NCBI GenBank assembly: GCA_027001525.1
Contig: JALTMR010000126.1
Coordinates: 1 to 7,201 of the forward strand
Source: Gammaproteobacteria bacterium
GTDB taxonomy: Bacteria; Pseudomonadota; Gammaproteobacteria; Tenderiales; Tenderiaceae
Direction of reading: 5' to 3'
DNA: 7,201 bases
The notes under the pieces are model-generated. The model was not told the DNA's origin. It did no database searches and saw only the letters and a program-made list of their open reading frames with translations. A program made the position numbers and the translations under genes. Each line of letters begins with the position of its first letter. Within the stretch, counting starts at the first letter, position 1. This document shows positions 1 through 5,305 of this stretch, in pieces.

Positions 1-79
1 TGGCCCCGGCCGAGACGCTGAGTAGCACCAATGGCAGTAGAGCATTACGAAATGTCTTTTCGTTGAAGATATCTTTCAT
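1..79 (-). CDS. 5' end of a gene for a secreted protein (partial)
   Basis: The minus strand opens with ATG at 79 and stays open to the window edge, giving 26 codons. The peptide begins MKDIFNEKTFRNALLPLVLL and continues SVSAGA. Charged residues come first, then a leucine-rich hydrophobic stretch and small residues, which is the layout of a Sec signal peptide; no cleavage site can be fixed. The sequence AGAAGG (92-97 on the minus strand) lies 12 nt before this ATG. A second in-frame ATG at 91 directly abuts AGAAGG, so 79 is the better start. It is the next gene downstream of the terminator that closes the PEP-CTERM fragment, on the same strand. It could be another PEP-CTERM or other exported protein, but its C-terminus is outside the window and the function is unknown. 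Confidence 0.6.
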   Translation of the reverse strand, partial: MKDIFNEKTFRNALLPLVLLSVSAGA

Positions 80-333
80 GGTGATATACATCCTTCTGTG
101 TGGTTTTATTATTGTTCCTTGCTTACATAGCAGTAATTGGGCCATCCGCTTAGTTGGTTGTTTTTTATGGGAATAATTGCCCATGCTCTGAGTGGTGTGT
201 AAAGTTTTATGACGTGCTCGTGCCCTGTGTCCACCGGACAGGTCGTCTCCCTGTCAGTGCCTCCAGCACACTGTTCTGTCGCCATTTCATTGATGAAGGC
301 AAGCCCTGATGGCCTGCTCAATGGGGAGATCGA
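80..333. other. Intergenic leader region without a convincing gene
   Basis: This stretch of about 250 bp separates the bidirectional terminator from the partial secreted-protein gene and presumably holds that gene's promoter and leader. A 70-codon minus-strand frame (109-321) has only a TTG start, no SD and an unconvincing composition, so I do not call it. A small imperfect hairpin is visible at 224-242 (CCTGTGTCC facing GGACAGG). A minus-strand TTTACA at about 198-203 resembles a -35 box, but I found no well-spaced -10. I could not match the leader to a known riboswitch. Confidence 0.4.
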
Positions 334-373
334 AAAAAGCCCCTGTCTGTGAAATAACAGACGGGGGCTTTTT
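334..373. terminator. Strong bidirectional rho-independent terminator
   Basis: The stem GCCCCTGTCTGT (339-350) pairs with ACAGACGGGGGC (357-368) over 12 bp with one G-T pair and a 6-nt loop (GAAATA). It is flanked by an A-run (333-338) on the left and a T-run (369-373) on the right, so it can work in both directions. On the minus strand it sits 20 bp after the stop of the PEP-CTERM fragment and is followed by six Ts. It therefore ends the transcript carrying the channel gene and that fragment. Confidence 0.9.
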
Positions 374-392
374 GTACTGCCTATGCTGTCAG

Positions 393-563
393 TTACGACT
401 TGCGGCTGGCTTTTCTTCTTCTGCTCACCAGGCTCATGGCAAACACGCCGGCACCCAGAAGCAAAAAGGTTTCAGGCTCAGGTACGCTCGCCACGGCTGT
501 GCCGGAGATGGTGGGTGACACAGAGGGTGTAGTGCTGAAACCGGAGGGATCGCCAATGCTCAA
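393..563 (-). pseudogene. C-terminal remnant of a PEP-CTERM exosortase-substrate protein
   Basis: The open minus-strand frame encodes 56 residues and ends at TAA 395-393. It starts with a Ser/Thr/Pro/Gly-rich linker (about residues 1-28). Then comes VPEPETFLLLGAGVFAMSLV and an Arg-rich end (SRRRKASRKS). A PEP motif, one hydrophobic helix and a basic tail are the defining parts of PEP-CTERM sorting signals, which exosortases recognise in Gram-negative bacteria that make exopolysaccharide. Real substrates also carry an N-terminal signal peptide. This frame has none and no ATG, and the frame closes at TAA 566-564. The only upstream start is TTG 563-561, overlapping the channel gene's TGA (562-560). 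I infer the surviving 3' end of a larger gene whose front was lost when the channel gene came to lie next to it. The alternative is a translationally coupled tail-anchored microprotein. The tail identity is sure; the gene status is not. Confidence 0.75.
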
Positions 564-1405
564 TTAGCGCGTCTTTTCTCGTTTACCAGTGTCTCGAGCA
601 TGGTTTCCATTCTCACCAGTCGCTGTTCCATTGTCTCTGTGTGCTCCTTGATCCAGTGCACCTCTCCTGCCTCGCCTTCACCTGTCTCCTGGTCGTACTT
701 TTCGTGCTCTTTTTGCATTACGTCCAGAACAACGCCGATCATCATATTCAGAAAGACAAAAGCAGTGAGGAAGATAAAGGTGAGGTAGAACACCCAGCTG
801 AAGGGATAGACGGTCATGGTTTCATACATGACATCGGTCCAGTCTTCAAAGGTGGCAATGCGAAAGAGGGTGAGCATGGCGATGCTGATGTCGCCCCACA
901 GTTCAGGGTTTATCTTTTCGAAGAAGAAGCTGCCAAAGGCCGCGTAGACGTAGAAGATGATAAACATCAGCAGCGCGACGTAGCCGATCCGGGGGACGGC
1001 CTTGATCAGTGCGTTCATGAGGATGCGCAGTTCAGGGATGATGGAGATCAAACGCAGTACGCGGAAGATGCGCAGCAGTCTTGCCAGCAGCACCATTTGG
1101 CTTTCGTCGATGGGAATGAGGCTGACGGTGACAATGACGAAATCAAATATGTTCCAGCCGCTTTTGAAAAAGTGGCGTATCTTCTCTTCCGCCGCGATGC
1201 GGATCAGCACTTCGGCGAGGAAGAACAGGGTGACGGCAGTATCAAAGATCTTCAGCACGTCCATCCAAAAAGGATCGATGTCGTAGGTGGTCGCGCCGAT
1301 CAGCATGGCTGAGAGAATGATGATGGCGATGACCGTGATTTCGAACGCCTTATTGCTGCGTATGGCAACAAAGCGATCTCGTAAACAGGGGGCGGGGGAA
1401 CTCAT
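560..1405 (-). CDS. Voltage-gated cation channel, one-domain six-helix type (ion transporter family)
   Basis: This is a 281-residue inner-membrane protein with the layout of bacterial NaChBac-type channels, which assemble as tetramers. S1 is about 21-40 and S2 about 54-72. S3 is about 84-98 and includes WNIFDF (84-89). S4 has arginines R109, R112, R115 and R118 at every third position, which is the voltage sensor. S5 is about 141-161, the pore loop 172-193, and S6 about 203-229 with the conserved Asn220. A predicted C-terminal coiled coil (about 252-277) fits the tetramer-forming neck of these channels. The filter is TFEDWTD (185-191), whereas sodium-selective bacterial channels typically have TLESWS; the extra acids suggest calcium permeability, which is inference. 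The start is ATG 1405 with GGAG 10 nt upstream. The gene's stop overlaps the PEP-CTERM fragment. Confidence 0.9.
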   Translation of the reverse strand: MSSPAPCLRDRFVAIRSNKAFEITVIAIIILSAMLIGATTYDIDPFWMDVLKIFDTAVTLFFLAEVLIRIAAEEKIRHFFKSGWNIFDFVIVTVSLIPIDESQMVLLARLLRIFRVLRLISIIPELRILMNALIKAVPRIGYVALLMFIIFYVYAAFGSFFFEKINPELWGDISIAMLTLFRIATFEDWTDVMYETMTVYPFSWVFYLTFIFLTAFVFLNMMIGVVLDVMQKEHEKYDQETGEGEAGEVHWIKEHTETMEQRLVRMETMLETLVNEKRRAN

Positions 1406-1522
1406 GTCTAAAAAACTCCGTGAAACTGTTTCTTGACCTTCCCCTTTTGAGGGCCGGCCGGGGAATGCGTTGGGCGGGAACAGGGCCCGCGCAGGTTGCT
1501 GTTGCTATCTGTCAGGGGGCGA

Positions 1523-1551
1523 ATTCTATAGCGAGTCGAGGGTGTGGTCTA
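1523..1551 (-). promoter_or_regulatory. Candidate sigma70 promoter for the channel gene
   Basis: On the minus strand, TAGACC (1551-1546) is followed after 17 nt by TAGAAT (1528-1523). These match the -35 and -10 consensus at four and five of six positions. Transcription would start near 1516, giving a leader of about 110 nt before the channel ATG. The -35 box lies inside one arm of the dyad at 1546-1564. This is a prediction from sequence only. Confidence 0.4.
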
Positions 1552-1564
1552 ATGGAATTAGACC
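1546..1564. repeat. Perfect dyad GGTCTAAT-gga-ATTAGACC (operator or hairpin)
   Basis: Two 8-nt arms, GGTCTAAT (1546-1553) and ATTAGACC (1557-1564), are exact inverted copies around a 3-nt centre. A T-G and a G-C pair extend the stem by two. No T-run follows on either strand, so it is not a standard rho-independent terminator. It lies 16 bp past the stop of the upstream 122-residue gene and overlaps the -35 box of the channel promoter candidate. A repressor site fits this position; an RNA hairpin protecting the upstream mRNA end is the alternative. Confidence 0.5.
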
Positions 1565-1579
1565 GCTCGGAATCTGGGG

Positions 1580-1948
1580 TTAAGCGAACGCAAGGTAACT
1601 GCCCAGGCCGCCAAATAGTGCAATTAAAATAAGGTTTAATGCGATTTTGTTGTCGATCACCGTGTCGTGTTTGAACGGAAAGCCCTTTTTTACCGCTTTG
1701 GCCGGCAGGTTGAATGTATAGCTGTAGTCTTCGTCATTCACATGCAGCTGGTGATAGCAGAAGATCAGAATACGGATGCGCTTGTAATAGGCGGACTGGA
1801 TGCGCCTGGTGTCAATGTGCCACTGTTTGAATTCGATCTCTTTGTCGTCGAAGCTGATTTTGCCTCGTTGTGGCAGTGCGTCAGAGGCACTGCTGTTTTT
1901 TGTTGCACGAAGAGGAATGCGAACGCCTGTGGCTTTGTAGGTGGTCAT
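1580..1948 (-). CDS. Unrecognised 122-residue protein with a C-terminal membrane helix
   Basis: I do not recognise this family with confidence. Residues 1-28 are polar. Residues 30-82 alternate short beta-like stretches rich in charged and aromatic residues (ISFDDKEIEF, HIDTRRIQSAYYKRIRI, DYSYTFNLP). This pattern is somewhat reminiscent of small bacterial PH-like domains; that is a guess. Residues about 100-121 (NKIALNLILIALFGGLGSYL) form one hydrophobic helix at the very C-terminus, so the soluble part is probably cytoplasmic and held at the inner membrane, with few or no residues beyond the helix. The start is ATG 1948, only 6 bp after the tag stop. There is no clear SD before it, so translation probably depends on coupling to tag. 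The frame is intact and the tight spacing supports a real gene in a tag operon. Confidence 0.7.
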   Translation of the reverse strand: MTTYKATGVRIPLRATKNSSASDALPQRGKISFDDKEIEFKQWHIDTRRIQSAYYKRIRILIFCYHQLHVNDEDYSYTFNLPAKAVKKGFPFKHDTVIDNKIALNLILIALFGGLGSYLAFA

Positions 1949-1954
1949 GATGAT

Positions 1955-2530
1955 TTACGTGTTGGGGGTTGATGGGTGTCGGAAGCAGTCGGTCACATGG
2001 TCATTTACCATACCCACCGCCTGCATATAGGCGTAGCAGGTGGTGGAGCCCACGAATTTGAATCCGCGCTTTTTCAGTGCCTTGCTCATGGCGTCAGACT
2101 CCCGGGTGGTCACAGGCACCTGTTTGAGTGTCGGCCAGTGATTGATCGTGGGCTGACCGCCGGTGAACTGCCAGATGTAGTCACTGAAACTGCCGTACTC
2201 TTCGACGATGTTCAAGTACTGCCTGGCGTTTTCAAGGGCGGCGTTGATTTTCAGTTTATTACGGACAATACCGGCATTGTGTAGTAGTTCATCGATTTTG
2301 CGCTGGTCGTAGCGGGCGATTTTTTCGGCATCGAAATGGTCGAAGGCCTGGCGATAGTTTTCTCGCTTTTTCAATATGGTGATCCAGCTCAGGCCGGCCT
2401 GGGCACCTTCGAGGATCAGCATCTCGAACAGATGGCGATCATCCTCACTGGGCACGCCCCATTCATCGTCGTGGTAGGCGCAGTAGAGCGGGTCCTTCCC
2501 CGCCCATGGGCAGCGCTTGCGGTGGGTCAT
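1955..2530 (-). CDS. tag: DNA-3-methyladenine glycosylase I
   Basis: This base-excision repair enzyme removes 3-methyladenine from alkylated DNA, leaving an abasic site. The 191-residue product has the full family length (E. coli Tag is 187) and its key residues. The zinc-binding set of the family is present: Cys7 in KRCPW, His20 in AYHDDEWG, and His178 and Cys182 in NDHVTDC. The conserved acidic Glu41 is in LEGAQAGLSW, and Trp49 of the base pocket follows. The block ALKKRGFKFVGSTTCYAYMQ near the end is highly typical. The start is ATG 2530 with GAGG 9 nt before it on the minus strand. It diverges from argG and is followed after 6 bp by the small membrane protein gene, with which it probably forms an operon. 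I see no clear promoter of its own in the 123-bp gap to argG. Confidence 0.97.
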   Translation of the reverse strand: MTHRKRCPWAGKDPLYCAYHDDEWGVPSEDDRHLFEMLILEGAQAGLSWITILKKRENYRQAFDHFDAEKIARYDQRKIDELLHNAGIVRNKLKINAALENARQYLNIVEEYGSFSDYIWQFTGGQPTINHWPTLKQVPVTTRESDAMSKALKKRGFKFVGSTTCYAYMQAVGMVNDHVTDCFRHPSTPNT

Positions 2531-2606
2531 GGTGGTTTGCCTCGGCGGTGTGTCAGCGAAATCGTGGCCGTAGGTTATCAGATTCCGTCTCGGCAGTGCT
2601 TTCCGT

Positions 2607-2612
2607 TATAAT
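2607..2612 (+). promoter_or_regulatory. -10 box of the argG promoter
   Basis: A perfect TATAAT lies 41 bp before the argG ATG. The best-spaced -35 (TTCCGT, 2583-2588, 18-nt spacer) is poor, which suggests a promoter needing an activator or relying on its -10. Transcription would start near 2619, leaving a leader of about 35 nt. The SD before argG is weak: GAG at 2640-2642, 11 nt before the ATG. Confidence 0.55.
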
Positions 2613-2653
2613 CGCGCCCCTGTCTATGAAATTCCATGTGAGATCTGAAAACA

Positions 2654-3877
2654 ATGTCGCATCCTTCCGTAAAAAAAGTGGTTCTGGCCTACTCCGGGGG
2701 CCTTGATACCTCCATTATCGTCAAATGGTTGCAAGAGGAGTATCAGTGCGAGGTGGTGACGTTCACTGCAGATATTGGCCAGGGTGAAGAGGTGGAACCT
2801 GCCCGCGCCAAAGCCGCAGCGATGGGCATCAAGGAGATCTACATCGACGATCTGTGCGAAGAGTTCGCCCGTGATTTCGTCTTCCCCATGTTCCGCGCCA
2901 ACGCTATCTACGAAGGTGAGTACCTGCTCGGCACCTCCATCGCCCGGCCGCTGATTGCCAAGCGCCTGGTGGAGATTGCCAACGAGACGGGGGCCGACGC
3001 CATTTCCCATGGTGCCACAGGCAAGGGCAATGACCAGATACGCTTTGAGCTGGGGGCCTACGCCCTGAAGCCGGGGGTAAAAGTGATTGCTCCCTGGCGT
3101 GAGTGGGATCTCAGCTCTCGCGACTCGCTGATGAAGTACGCCCAGACCCACGGAATTCCCGTGGAGCAGAAGCGCGGGACTAAATCGCCCTATTCGATGG
3201 ATGCCAACCTGCTGCATATCTCCTACGAGGGGGATCTGCTGGAGGACCCCTGGGCCGAGCCTGAGGCGGATATGTGGCGCTGGACGGTAGCCCCCGAGGA
3301 TGCGCCGGATCAGGCCACCTACATTACGCTGGATTTCGAAAAGGGGGATGTTGTCGCCATTGATGGTAAAAGGATGACGCCGGCCCAGGTGATGGTGCAC
3401 CTCAACAAATTGGGGGGCGACAACGGCATTGGCCGTGCTGACATTATGGAAAACCGCTACGTGGGCATGAAGTCGCGCGGCTGTTATGAGACGCCTGCCG
3501 GCACCATCATGCTCAAGGCTCATCGGGCCGTGGAGTCCATCACCCTGGATCGCGAGGCGACCCATCTGAAGGATGAGTTAATGCCCCGCTACGCCAAGTT
3601 GATCTACAACGGCTACTGGTGGTCTCCCGAGCGCAAGATGCTGCAAGCGGCCATCGATGCTTCGCAGGAGACCGTCAACGGCAAAGTTCACCTGAAACTC
3701 TACAAGGGGAACGTGATTGTTGTGGGGCGAAACTCTGACACCGACTCACTTTTCGACGAAAGTATCGCTACGTTTGAGGATGATGCCGGTGCTTACGATC
3801 AGAAGGATGCCGACGGTTTTATCAAGTTGAATGCCCTGCGTCTGCGTATCGCTGCCCGCAATCGCGCTGGCAAGTAG
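2654..3877 (+). CDS. argG: Argininosuccinate synthase
   Basis: ArgG joins citrulline and aspartate using ATP to make argininosuccinate, the penultimate step of arginine synthesis, in the cytoplasm. The 407-residue product has the usual length of the shorter (type 1) bacterial enzymes. The ATP-binding loop of the N-type ATP pyrophosphatase fold is AYSGGLDTS (12-20), followed by [18 protein letters not shown] (37-54). The substrate-binding core [11 protein letters not shown] (93-103) and [14 protein letters not shown] (119-132) is intact. [21 protein letters not shown] and the C-terminal synthetase domain follow with no frameshift. It is transcribed alone: tag diverges upstream, and a hairpin terminator follows 29 bp after the stop. 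No other arginine gene is in the window. ATG 2654 is chosen because the conserved sequence begins right after it. Confidence 0.98.
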   Translation: MSHPSVKKVVLAYSGGLDTSIIVKWLQEEYQCEVVTFTADIGQGEEVEPARAKAAAMGIKEIYIDDLCEEFARDFVFPMFRANAIYEGEYLLGTSIARPLIAKRLVEIANETGADAISHGATGKGNDQIRFELGAYALKPGVKVIAPWREWDLSSRDSLMKYAQTHGIPVEQKRGTKSPYSMDANLLHISYEGDLLEDPWAEPEADMWRWTVAPEDAPDQATYITLDFEKGDVVAIDGKRMTPAQVMVHLNKLGGDNGIGRADIMENRYVGMKSRGCYETPAGTIMLKAHRAVESITLDREATHLKDELMPRYAKLIYNGYWWSPERKMLQAAIDASQETVNGKVHLKLYKGNVIVVGRNSDTDSLFDESIATFEDDAGAYDQKDADGFIKLNALRLRIAARNRAGK

Positions 3878-3906
3878 GGCTTAACCACCTGTTGGGCTTA
3901 CGTTTG

Positions 3907-3940
3907 AGGCCTGAGTCGCTGTCTGGCTCGGGCCTTTCTG
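3907..3940 (+). terminator. argG rho-independent terminator
   Basis: The arms AGGCCTGAG (3907-3915) and CTCGGGCCT (3927-3935) pair over 9 bp with one T-G pair and an 11-nt loop. They are followed by TTTCTGTCT. The T-run is broken, so some readthrough into ppnP (ATG 20 bp beyond) is plausible; no separate ppnP promoter is evident. Confidence 0.7.
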
Positions 3941-3959
3941 TCTATCTGGAGAGGGCAAA

Positions 3960-4268
3960 ATGGAATACAAGAATTCAACCATCAGGCAAAAAGCCAACGT
4001 CTACCATGACGGCAAAGTGACCAGCCGCTCTGTGATTACCGCAGAGGGTGAGATGAAGACGCTGGGCATCATGCTGGCCGGCACCTACCATTTTTCCACC
4101 GAGGCCCCGGAAATCATGGAGGTGACTCAGGGCAGTTGTCGGGTGAAGCTGGCAGACAGTCAGGACTGGGTGACCTACTCAGCGGGCGAATGCTTTGATG
4201 TGCCCGCCAACTCCCATTTCGATATTGAGGTGGATACCCTGCTCGATTACGTCTGCCACTTTGGCTGA
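3960..4268 (+). CDS. ppnP: Pyrimidine/purine nucleoside phosphorylase (YaiE/DUF1255 family)
   Basis: PpnP is a small cytoplasmic cupin-fold enzyme known in E. coli to split several purine and pyrimidine nucleosides with phosphate into base and ribose-1-phosphate. The 102-residue product matches the family along its length. Landmarks are a G/T-rich strand (LGIMLAGTYHFST, 35-47), EIMEVTQGSCRVKL (51-64), the conserved DW pair (68-69), the AGECFDVPANSHFDIEV cupin turn (75-91) and the Tyr-Val-Cys end (LDYVCHFG). The start is ATG 3960 with the strong SD GGAGAGGG (3949-3955 region) a few bases upstream. It follows argG by 82 bp with a terminator between. Its stop is 8 bp from the moaB stop, so the two genes converge with no obvious hairpin between them. 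Confidence 0.93.
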   Translation: MEYKNSTIRQKANVYHDGKVTSRSVITAEGEMKTLGIMLAGTYHFSTEAPEIMEVTQGSCRVKLADSQDWVTYSAGECFDVPANSHFDIEVDTLLDYVCHFG

Positions 4269-4276
4269 TGGGCTGG

Positions 4277-4825
4277 CTATTTTCCTAGTCTCTCCGCCCA
4301 CTGCTGGGTGATGCTGGGCATCAGCTCAACGAAATTGCAGGGCTTGTGGGTGTAGTTGAGCTGGTCTCGCAGAATCAGCTCCCAGCCGGTTTTGCAGGCG
4401 TTGGCCGAGCCGGGCAGGGCGAAGACAAAGGTTTTGTTGGCCAGCCCGCCCACGGCGCGCGATTGTATGGTCGAGGCGCCAATCTGGTCGAACGACAGCA
4501 TACGGAAAAGCTCACCGAAGCCGGGAATCTCTTTGTCCAGCAGTGGTGTAACAGCTTCCGGCGTGACGTCGCGTTGGGAGAAGCCCGTACCTCCGGTGGT
4601 GATCACCACCTGGATATCTTCATCAGCAATCCACTGCGCCACCTGTGCCCGGATGCGGTACAGGTCATCCTTCACAATCACTTTGTCGGCCAGCGAGTGA
4701 CCCGCCTCCTGAAGCGTCGTTGCCAAATAGCCACCTGATTTGTCCGTCTCCTCGTTACGCGTATCTGAGATCGTCAGTACAGCCATGGATAAAGGGATGA
4801 ATTCGCGGCCAGCCGGGGTTGTCAT
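4277..4825 (-). CDS. moaB: Molybdenum cofactor biosynthesis protein B
   Basis: This is a member of the MoaB/MogA family. MogA-type enzymes adenylylate molybdopterin before molybdate insertion. E. coli MoaB itself has no clear required activity, so the exact role here depends on which paralogues the genome has. The 182-residue product begins REFIPLSMAVLTISDTR and carries the molybdopterin-binding motif TTGGTG (76-81), then QRDVTPEA (84-91). IGASTIQSRAVGGLANKTF and LPGS (137-140) follow. The reading frame could start further upstream at 4957. ATG 4825 is preferred because E. coli MoaB aligns from there, because GAGAGAAGAG lies 6 nt upstream, and because a good promoter (4862-4890) lies between the two candidate starts. 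It converges with ppnP and diverges from the monooxygenase-like gene. No other Moco gene is nearby. Confidence 0.94.
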   Translation of the reverse strand: MTTPAGREFIPLSMAVLTISDTRNEETDKSGGYLATTLQEAGHSLADKVIVKDDLYRIRAQVAQWIADEDIQVVITTGGTGFSQRDVTPEAVTPLLDKEIPGFGELFRMLSFDQIGASTIQSRAVGGLANKTFVFALPGSANACKTGWELILRDQLNYTHKPCNFVELMPSITQQWAERLGK

Positions 4826-4835
4826 CGGTGCTCTT

Positions 4836-4859
4836 CTCTCAACAGTTTGAATTTGAGAG
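4836..4859. repeat. Inverted repeat CTCTCAA-N10-TTGAGAG at the moaB transcription start
   Basis: Exact 7-nt arms at 4836-4842 and 4853-4859 surround a 10-nt centre. The right arm begins 2 bp downstream of the moaB -10 box and spans the expected start site near 4855. The left arm overlaps the purine-rich SD (GAGAGAAGAG on the minus strand). The spacing of about 17 bp between arm centres would suit a dimeric repressor reading one face of the helix. An SD-masking hairpin is possible if transcription starts a few bases earlier. Confidence 0.45.
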
Positions 4860-4861
4860 GA

Positions 4862-4890
4862 ACTATAGGGAAGAGTGGTGCGCTTAGCAA
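4862..4890 (-). promoter_or_regulatory. moaB sigma70 promoter
   Basis: On the minus strand TTGCTA (4890-4885) and TATAGT (4867-4862) are separated by exactly 17 nt. They match the -35 and -10 consensus at four and five of six positions. The start site would be near 4855, leaving a leader of about 30 nt before ATG 4825. This supports the short moaB start, since the longer candidate start lies upstream of the promoter. Confidence 0.65.
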
Positions 4891-4934
4891 TGAATTCTCC
4901 AGTGGCCGCGGTGCCGCCCCTCTCCGTCCCTGGC

Positions 4935-4963
4935 TGGTCGTTTGGACGGGAAGACACTATATT
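4935..4963 (+). promoter_or_regulatory. Possible promoter for the monooxygenase-like gene
   Basis: TGGTCG (4935-4940) and TATATT (4958-4963) are 17 nt apart. The -10 matches five of six consensus bases and the -35 only three. It would start transcription about 30 bp before the ATG at 5000. Confidence 0.35.
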
Positions 4964-4999
4964 GTTCCGTGAGGGGCTGCATAAGAGAGGAGGGGAGGA

Positions 5000-5293
5000 A
5001 TGTCCGTTATCGTTACCATTAAATTGGTCGTGTCGCCGGCTCGGGTCGATGAGCTGGTGGAATTACTTGATCAGAAGGCGCATGAGAGTCGAGCCTATCC
5101 GGGTTGCAAGGCGTTTGATATTTACGGGGATGAATCAGATCCGGGGAGTTTGCTGATCTATCAGGAGTGGGTGTCTCGTGGCCACCACGAGTGGTACTTT
5201 TCGTCCCGGGCAGAAACCGAGTTTCTCTCCGCCATCGAGCCCTGGCTGCTGCACCGGCCGGAGGTGCGCAGCCTGGATGAGTTGGGGGCCTGA
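5000..5293 (+). CDS. Antibiotic biosynthesis monooxygenase (ABM) domain protein
   Basis: This 97-residue single-domain protein has the dimeric ferredoxin-like (alpha+beta barrel) fold of the ABM family. That family includes YgiN-like quinol monooxygenases and heme-degrading enzymes. The pattern is a first strand VIVTIKLVVSPA (3-14), a helix VDELVELLDQKAHESR (16-31), the hallmark YPGCKAFDIYGDES (33-46), then SLLIYQEWVSRGHHEWYFSS (50-69) and a final helix. The conserved PGC and the E-W-x-S/H block are visible. No cofactor or heme ligand can be assigned from sequence, so the substrate is unknown; despite the family name there is no sign of an antibiotic cluster. The start is ATG 5000 with a perfect AGGAGG (4988-4993) 6 nt upstream, implying high expression. 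Its stop lies 12 bp from the hemerythrin stop (convergent). Confidence 0.85.
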   Translation: MSVIVTIKLVVSPARVDELVELLDQKAHESRAYPGCKAFDIYGDESDPGSLLIYQEWVSRGHHEWYFSSRAETEFLSAIEPWLLHRPEVRSLDELGA

Positions 5294-5305
5294 GCAACCC
5301 ACCGC

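Noticed and set aside
205..250. Possible cyclic-di-GMP (GEMM) riboswitch or sigma54 promoter before the secreted-protein gene
   Set aside because: The minus strand has CACAGGGCA and GGGCAC, but the other conserved GEMM segments are absent and no GC doublet lies at the sigma54 -12 spacing.
109..321. 70-codon minus-strand frame upstream of the partial secreted-protein gene
   Set aside because: It starts with TTG, has no SD, shows no domain or coherent hydrophobic pattern, and lies in a likely promoter and leader region.
560..566. Programmed -1 frameshift fusing the PEP-CTERM tail to the channel
   Set aside because: The shift would be small, but there is no slippery heptamer (the site reads GCTAATTGA) and no clear stimulatory structure. 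A PEP-CTERM tail on a polytopic channel would also be unprecedented to my knowledge.
641..1312. Plus-strand open frame of 223 codons opposite the channel gene
   Set aside because: Antisense shadow: the product is an Asp/Glu/His/Gln-rich string, while the minus strand encodes clear S1-S6 helices.
1541..1600. tRNA-like look of the sequence around the GGTCTAATGG dyad
   Set aside because: It resembles a D-arm stretch (GTGGTCTAATGG), but there is no anticodon arm, no TTCGA T-arm and no acceptor pairing.
2624..3565. Long minus-strand open frame (313 codons) opposite argG
   Set aside because: It is antisense to the strongly conserved argG coding sequence, its composition is His/Gly/Arg-rich as expected of a codon shadow, and no family is recognisable.
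4826..4957. 44-residue N-terminal extension of moaB
   Set aside because: It lacks homology to MoaB, has no SD, and contains the moaB promoter candidate.
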